Below the pieces are notes generated by a model. That model was not told where the DNA came from, ran no database searches, and saw nothing but the letters and a program-made list of their open reading frames with translations. Source: an uncultured Dialister sp. (lineage in GTDB: Bacteria; Bacillota; Negativicutes; Veillonellales; Dialisteraceae). From it: a stretch of 40,572 nt of DNA. The DNA lies in contig CAKPQG010000021.1 of the NCBI GenBank assembly GCA_934178345.1, forward strand, positions 1-40,572, written 5' to 3'. Made by a program: the position numbers and the translations under genes. Of this stretch, positions 38,610 to 40,572 are shown piece by piece; within the stretch, counting starts at the first letter, position 1; every line of letters starts with the position of its first letter.

Positions 38610-39284
38610 ATGCCGATTGCACTGATGTATCGCTGGGCGATCTTCGTCCTTCTGATCGTGGGACTGATCCTTCTCATGAAGCACAAGGTGCTGACGCCCT
38701 TTGTATTCTGGTCGAGGATCCAGTACTACACCTTTTCCACCTTTACCCTCTTCGTATTCTGGCTGGGCGCGACGCTCTTTCAAGTGGATATCCCATTCCT
38801 TTATTCGGCGGACTGCCGCTTCGGCGTGGCAGCGAGTCTTGCGACGCTCTCGCTCATGTATCATCTGATCGTCCGTCCGGGCGCAATCCGGACGCACCGG
38901 CTGAATGATATCAGCTACGAGCACTTCTCGTTTTACAATTACATTTTCCACTACTTCATCCCTATCCTCATGACCGTCGACTATATTTTCTTCGTGGACA
39001 AGAGGGACATGCACTGGTACACCATGTTCACATGGATGATCTACCCCGCGCTCTACGTGCCCTTCGTCTATCTGCGGGCGTGGCTCACCATCGTGACGCA
39101 TGGGACGAGCCATCTGTATCCGTACACCTTCATGGATCCCACGATGCACGGCTTTTTCTCCATTGCCAAAGAAGTGCTGAAGGTTGGCTTCCGCTTCTTC
39201 GTCATCGGTATCTTCGTCTACGCCGTGGGCATGGGGCTGTGGCATCTCGGCATTCCGCCGCTCTCGTGGACGTACAATGGGTAA
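38610..39284 (+). CDS. Pr6Pr-like (FAR-17a/AIG1-like) membrane protein
   Basis: 224 residues with about six membrane segments. The segment SFYNYIFHYFIPILMTVDYIFFVDK, with the conserved histidine, and the later YPALYVPFVYLR and YPYTFMDPTMHGFF match the pattern of bacterial Pr6Pr family proteins, relatives of the eukaryotic FAR-17a/AIG1 group of membrane Thr/His hydrolases. Activity in bacteria is not established. ATG 38610 follows GCGAGGTG. The assignment is from pattern memory and is moderate. Confidence 0.65.
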   Translation: MPIALMYRWAIFVLLIVGLILLMKHKVLTPFVFWSRIQYYTFSTFTLFVFWLGATLFQVDIPFLYSADCRFGVAASLATLSLMYHLIVRPGAIRTHRLNDISYEHFSFYNYIFHYFIPILMTVDYIFFVDKRDMHWYTMFTWMIYPALYVPFVYLRAWLTIVTHGTSHLYPYTFMDPTMHGFFSIAKEVLKVGFRFFVIGIFVYAVGMGLWHLGIPPLSWTYNG

Positions 39285-39285
39285 A

Positions 39286-39525
39286 TGAGGAGTGAGGAAT
39301 TAGGAGTGAGGAGTGGCGGAGGGGGCGCACAATTCATAGAGCGCCCCAATCCCCCTTTTTTATTATAAAACTTCGCGGCGCTTCCAAATTTGTTGTGCCG
39401 CACCTTCACTCCTAACTCCTAACTTTATTCGGGTGTTTCCTTAGTGAGAAATACGTTATTTCCCTCAAATGAGGAACCCGTTGAACCTATAGAACCCATA
39501 GAACCCGTTGAACCTGTTCTCTCAT
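39286..39525. repeat. Intergenic short-repeat mosaic
   Basis: GAGTGAGGAATTAGG units, GGGGGCGCACAATTC..GAGCGCCCC hairpin-like pair, GCGGCGCTTCC...GTGCCGCACC, ACTCCTA units, then 9-bp GAACCTATA/GAACCCATA/GAACCCGTT units. Confidence 0.82.
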
Positions 39526-39528
39526 TCA

Positions 39529-39537
39529 TGATATAAT
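39529..39537 (+). promoter_or_regulatory. Promoter of the last gene
   Basis: Extended -10 TGATATAAT (hexamer 39532-39537) about 48 bp before the start codon, just behind the 9-bp array. Confidence 0.65.
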
Positions 39538-39584
39538 GGATTCACCATTTTCATTCATTGCTTTTGCTGGAGGCTTCACATTTC

Positions 39585-40349
39585 ATGGCAAAGACAGATG
39601 CAGCATCGACCAAAGACTTCGTCGATCATTCCTATTTCTACAAACCATATTCCATCGCTGCAGCCATCGGCTTCATCCTCTGGGCTGCCTATGTCTGCTG
39701 GACAGGCTACTGGGGCATCATGAAAGGCCGCGTACCCGTGATCGATATCGGTATGCAGCTCGCGATCCTCTGGTGGCTTTTGGATACCGTCCGCACGAAG
39801 ACCGTCTACCGGCTCGAAAAGGACCGGCTTTACATGCTGAAGACGGGGCTTTGGACGAAGCAGGAGCTCTCCATCGCCTATGATGACATCTTCGGCATGC
39901 ATCATTTCAAGAACCAGCTCATGAAGCCGGTGACCTATCGCTACACCTATCATGAGTACGCGAAGATGGATAACCGTCCCATCTGGTCGCTTCTCTATGA
40001 TATCGGCAGCACCCAGAAGGTCGGGCGCGTCCTCATGAAAGCCTCCGAAGACTTCTGGAAAGAATTCGAAAAGCGCATGCCGGGCCAGATCCGCATCCCA
40101 CAGGAAGAAGTCGTGGCACTCACCTATAAGTCAATTGAAAAGAAACTGCGCGAGCAGGGCTACTTCAAAGACCATCCGGAGATGGACTTCGAAGAAGGCA
40201 TCAAGCAGCTCCGTCAGAAGGGCACGGAAATGGGCGGCCGCGATGACGAGCTGACCGGCGAGGATTTCCACGGAGAAAAAGTGGAAATGAAAAACGGCAC
40301 CCGTACAGATACCATCGAAGCTGCGAAACGCCGCATGGAAAAGAAATAA
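39585..40349 (+). CDS. Membrane protein with bacterial PH (YdbS-like) domain
   Basis: 254 residues. Two membrane segments (SIAAAIGFILWAAYVCW and IGMQLAILWWLL) are followed by TKTVYRLEKDRLYMLKTGLWTKQELSIAYDDIFGMHHFKNQL, the bPH2/YdbS pattern, and a long charged cytoplasmic tail ending TRTDTIEAAKRRMEKK. The PH-like domain may act in membrane-associated protein contacts; function is unknown. ATG 39585 follows TGGAGGC; an earlier in-frame start at 39558 has no binding site. It has its own promoter and terminator. Confidence 0.7.
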   Translation: MAKTDAASTKDFVDHSYFYKPYSIAAAIGFILWAAYVCWTGYWGIMKGRVPVIDIGMQLAILWWLLDTVRTKTVYRLEKDRLYMLKTGLWTKQELSIAYDDIFGMHHFKNQLMKPVTYRYTYHEYAKMDNRPIWSLLYDIGSTQKVGRVLMKASEDFWKEFEKRMPGQIRIPQEEVVALTYKSIEKKLREQGYFKDHPEMDFEEGIKQLRQKGTEMGGRDDELTGEDFHGEKVEMKNGTRTDTIEAAKRRMEKK

Positions 40350-40360
40350 CGGATCACAAG

Positions 40361-40387
40361 CACCCCCGAGAGCGGGGGTGTTTTTTT
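40361..40387 (+). terminator. Terminator after PH-domain protein gene
   Basis: CACCCCC (40361-40367) pairs with GGGGGTG (40374-40380), then seven T. Confidence 0.9.
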
Positions 40388-40394
40388 ATGGATA

Positions 40395-40572
40395 AAATGG
40401 GGCGCAGGGTACGCCTCAGGGGGCGTGCCGCCCCTCTTGATTGCGGGTGAAACTTCACTTGAATGAGAAATTAGAAATGAGAAATGCGAAATGGAGGTGC
40501 GGCGCCAGATCCTTCGACTCAGTTCTCACTGTTCCGCCTTTACATGATCGAACATCCGACATTTCACTCCGC
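40395..40572. repeat. Mosaic at window end, inverted copy of 31307-31420
   Basis: GGCGTGCCGCCCC, GAAACTTCACTTG, GAAATTAGAAATGAG units, then GGCGCCAGATCCTTCGACTC and the GAACATCCGACATTTCACTC module running off the window. Its complement matches 31307-31420 with only about two differences in the module part. Confidence 0.85.

Overview
The window looks like the chromosome of a Negativicutes bacterium (Firmicutes lineage with an outer membrane). The lipid A genes lpxC, fabZ and lpxA occur together with typical Firmicutes features: AGGAGG-type ribosome binding sites, extended -10 (TGnTATAAT) promoters and a T-box riboswitch. I cannot name the genus. This assignment rests on family-level recognition, not on a database search.

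Layout. 1-900: a tandem duplication of a small hydrophobic peptide gene with the architecture of a type I toxin-antitoxin locus; one copy carries a hairpin transposable element in its leader. 916-1566: prepilin peptidase. 1948-3574: a T-box leader with one Stem I but three successive T-box/terminator modules, ahead of a LivK-type binding lipoprotein. 4252-6730 (minus): proA and a membrane protein. 7264-10009: lpxC, fabZ, lpxA. 10451-13363: an exported DUF3298-like protein, a dGTPase-like HD protein and an ArsR-type regulator. 13402-13732 and 25351-25660: two copies of a second type I toxin-antitoxin family with a par/Fst-like arrangement of convergent RNAs. 14012-22059: an 8 kb satellite-like integrative element with repressor, small DNA-binding proteins, primase-polymerase, SF3 helicase, a candidate origin and tyrosine integrase, but no virion genes. 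22100-23890: a CNNM/CBS/CorC membrane protein and a Lys-rich partner. 24374-25183: uridine phosphorylase. 26062-28665 (minus): cytoplasmic hybrid histidine kinase. 29511-34454: mnmE, mnmG, rsmG. 34743-37571: two paralogous NSS sodium symporters. 37887-40349: three small membrane proteins.

The most striking global feature is an intergenic repeat mosaic. Nearly every chromosomal gap holds short tandem arrays with 7-bp units (AGTCACY, TAATCCC, CCCTGAA, ATTCCTM), 8-bp units (AAGAGACT) or 9-bp units (GAACCTGTT). These are stitched together with GC-rich hairpins and longer dispersed modules. The mosaic sits between genes in either orientation, sometimes between a promoter and its start codon, and is absent from the 8 kb integrative element.

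How parts work together: lpxC/fabZ/lpxA supply lipid A and fatty-acid steps. mnmE and mnmG form the tRNA wobble-uridine modification pair, with rsmG as their usual neighbour. In the element, the divergent repressor/excisionase-like region, the coupled primase-helicase genes and the inverted-repeat origin form a replication module bounded by the integrase and att-like sites. The integrative element appears to have inserted in the -10 box of the promoter of the CNNM gene and to have supplied a new -35.
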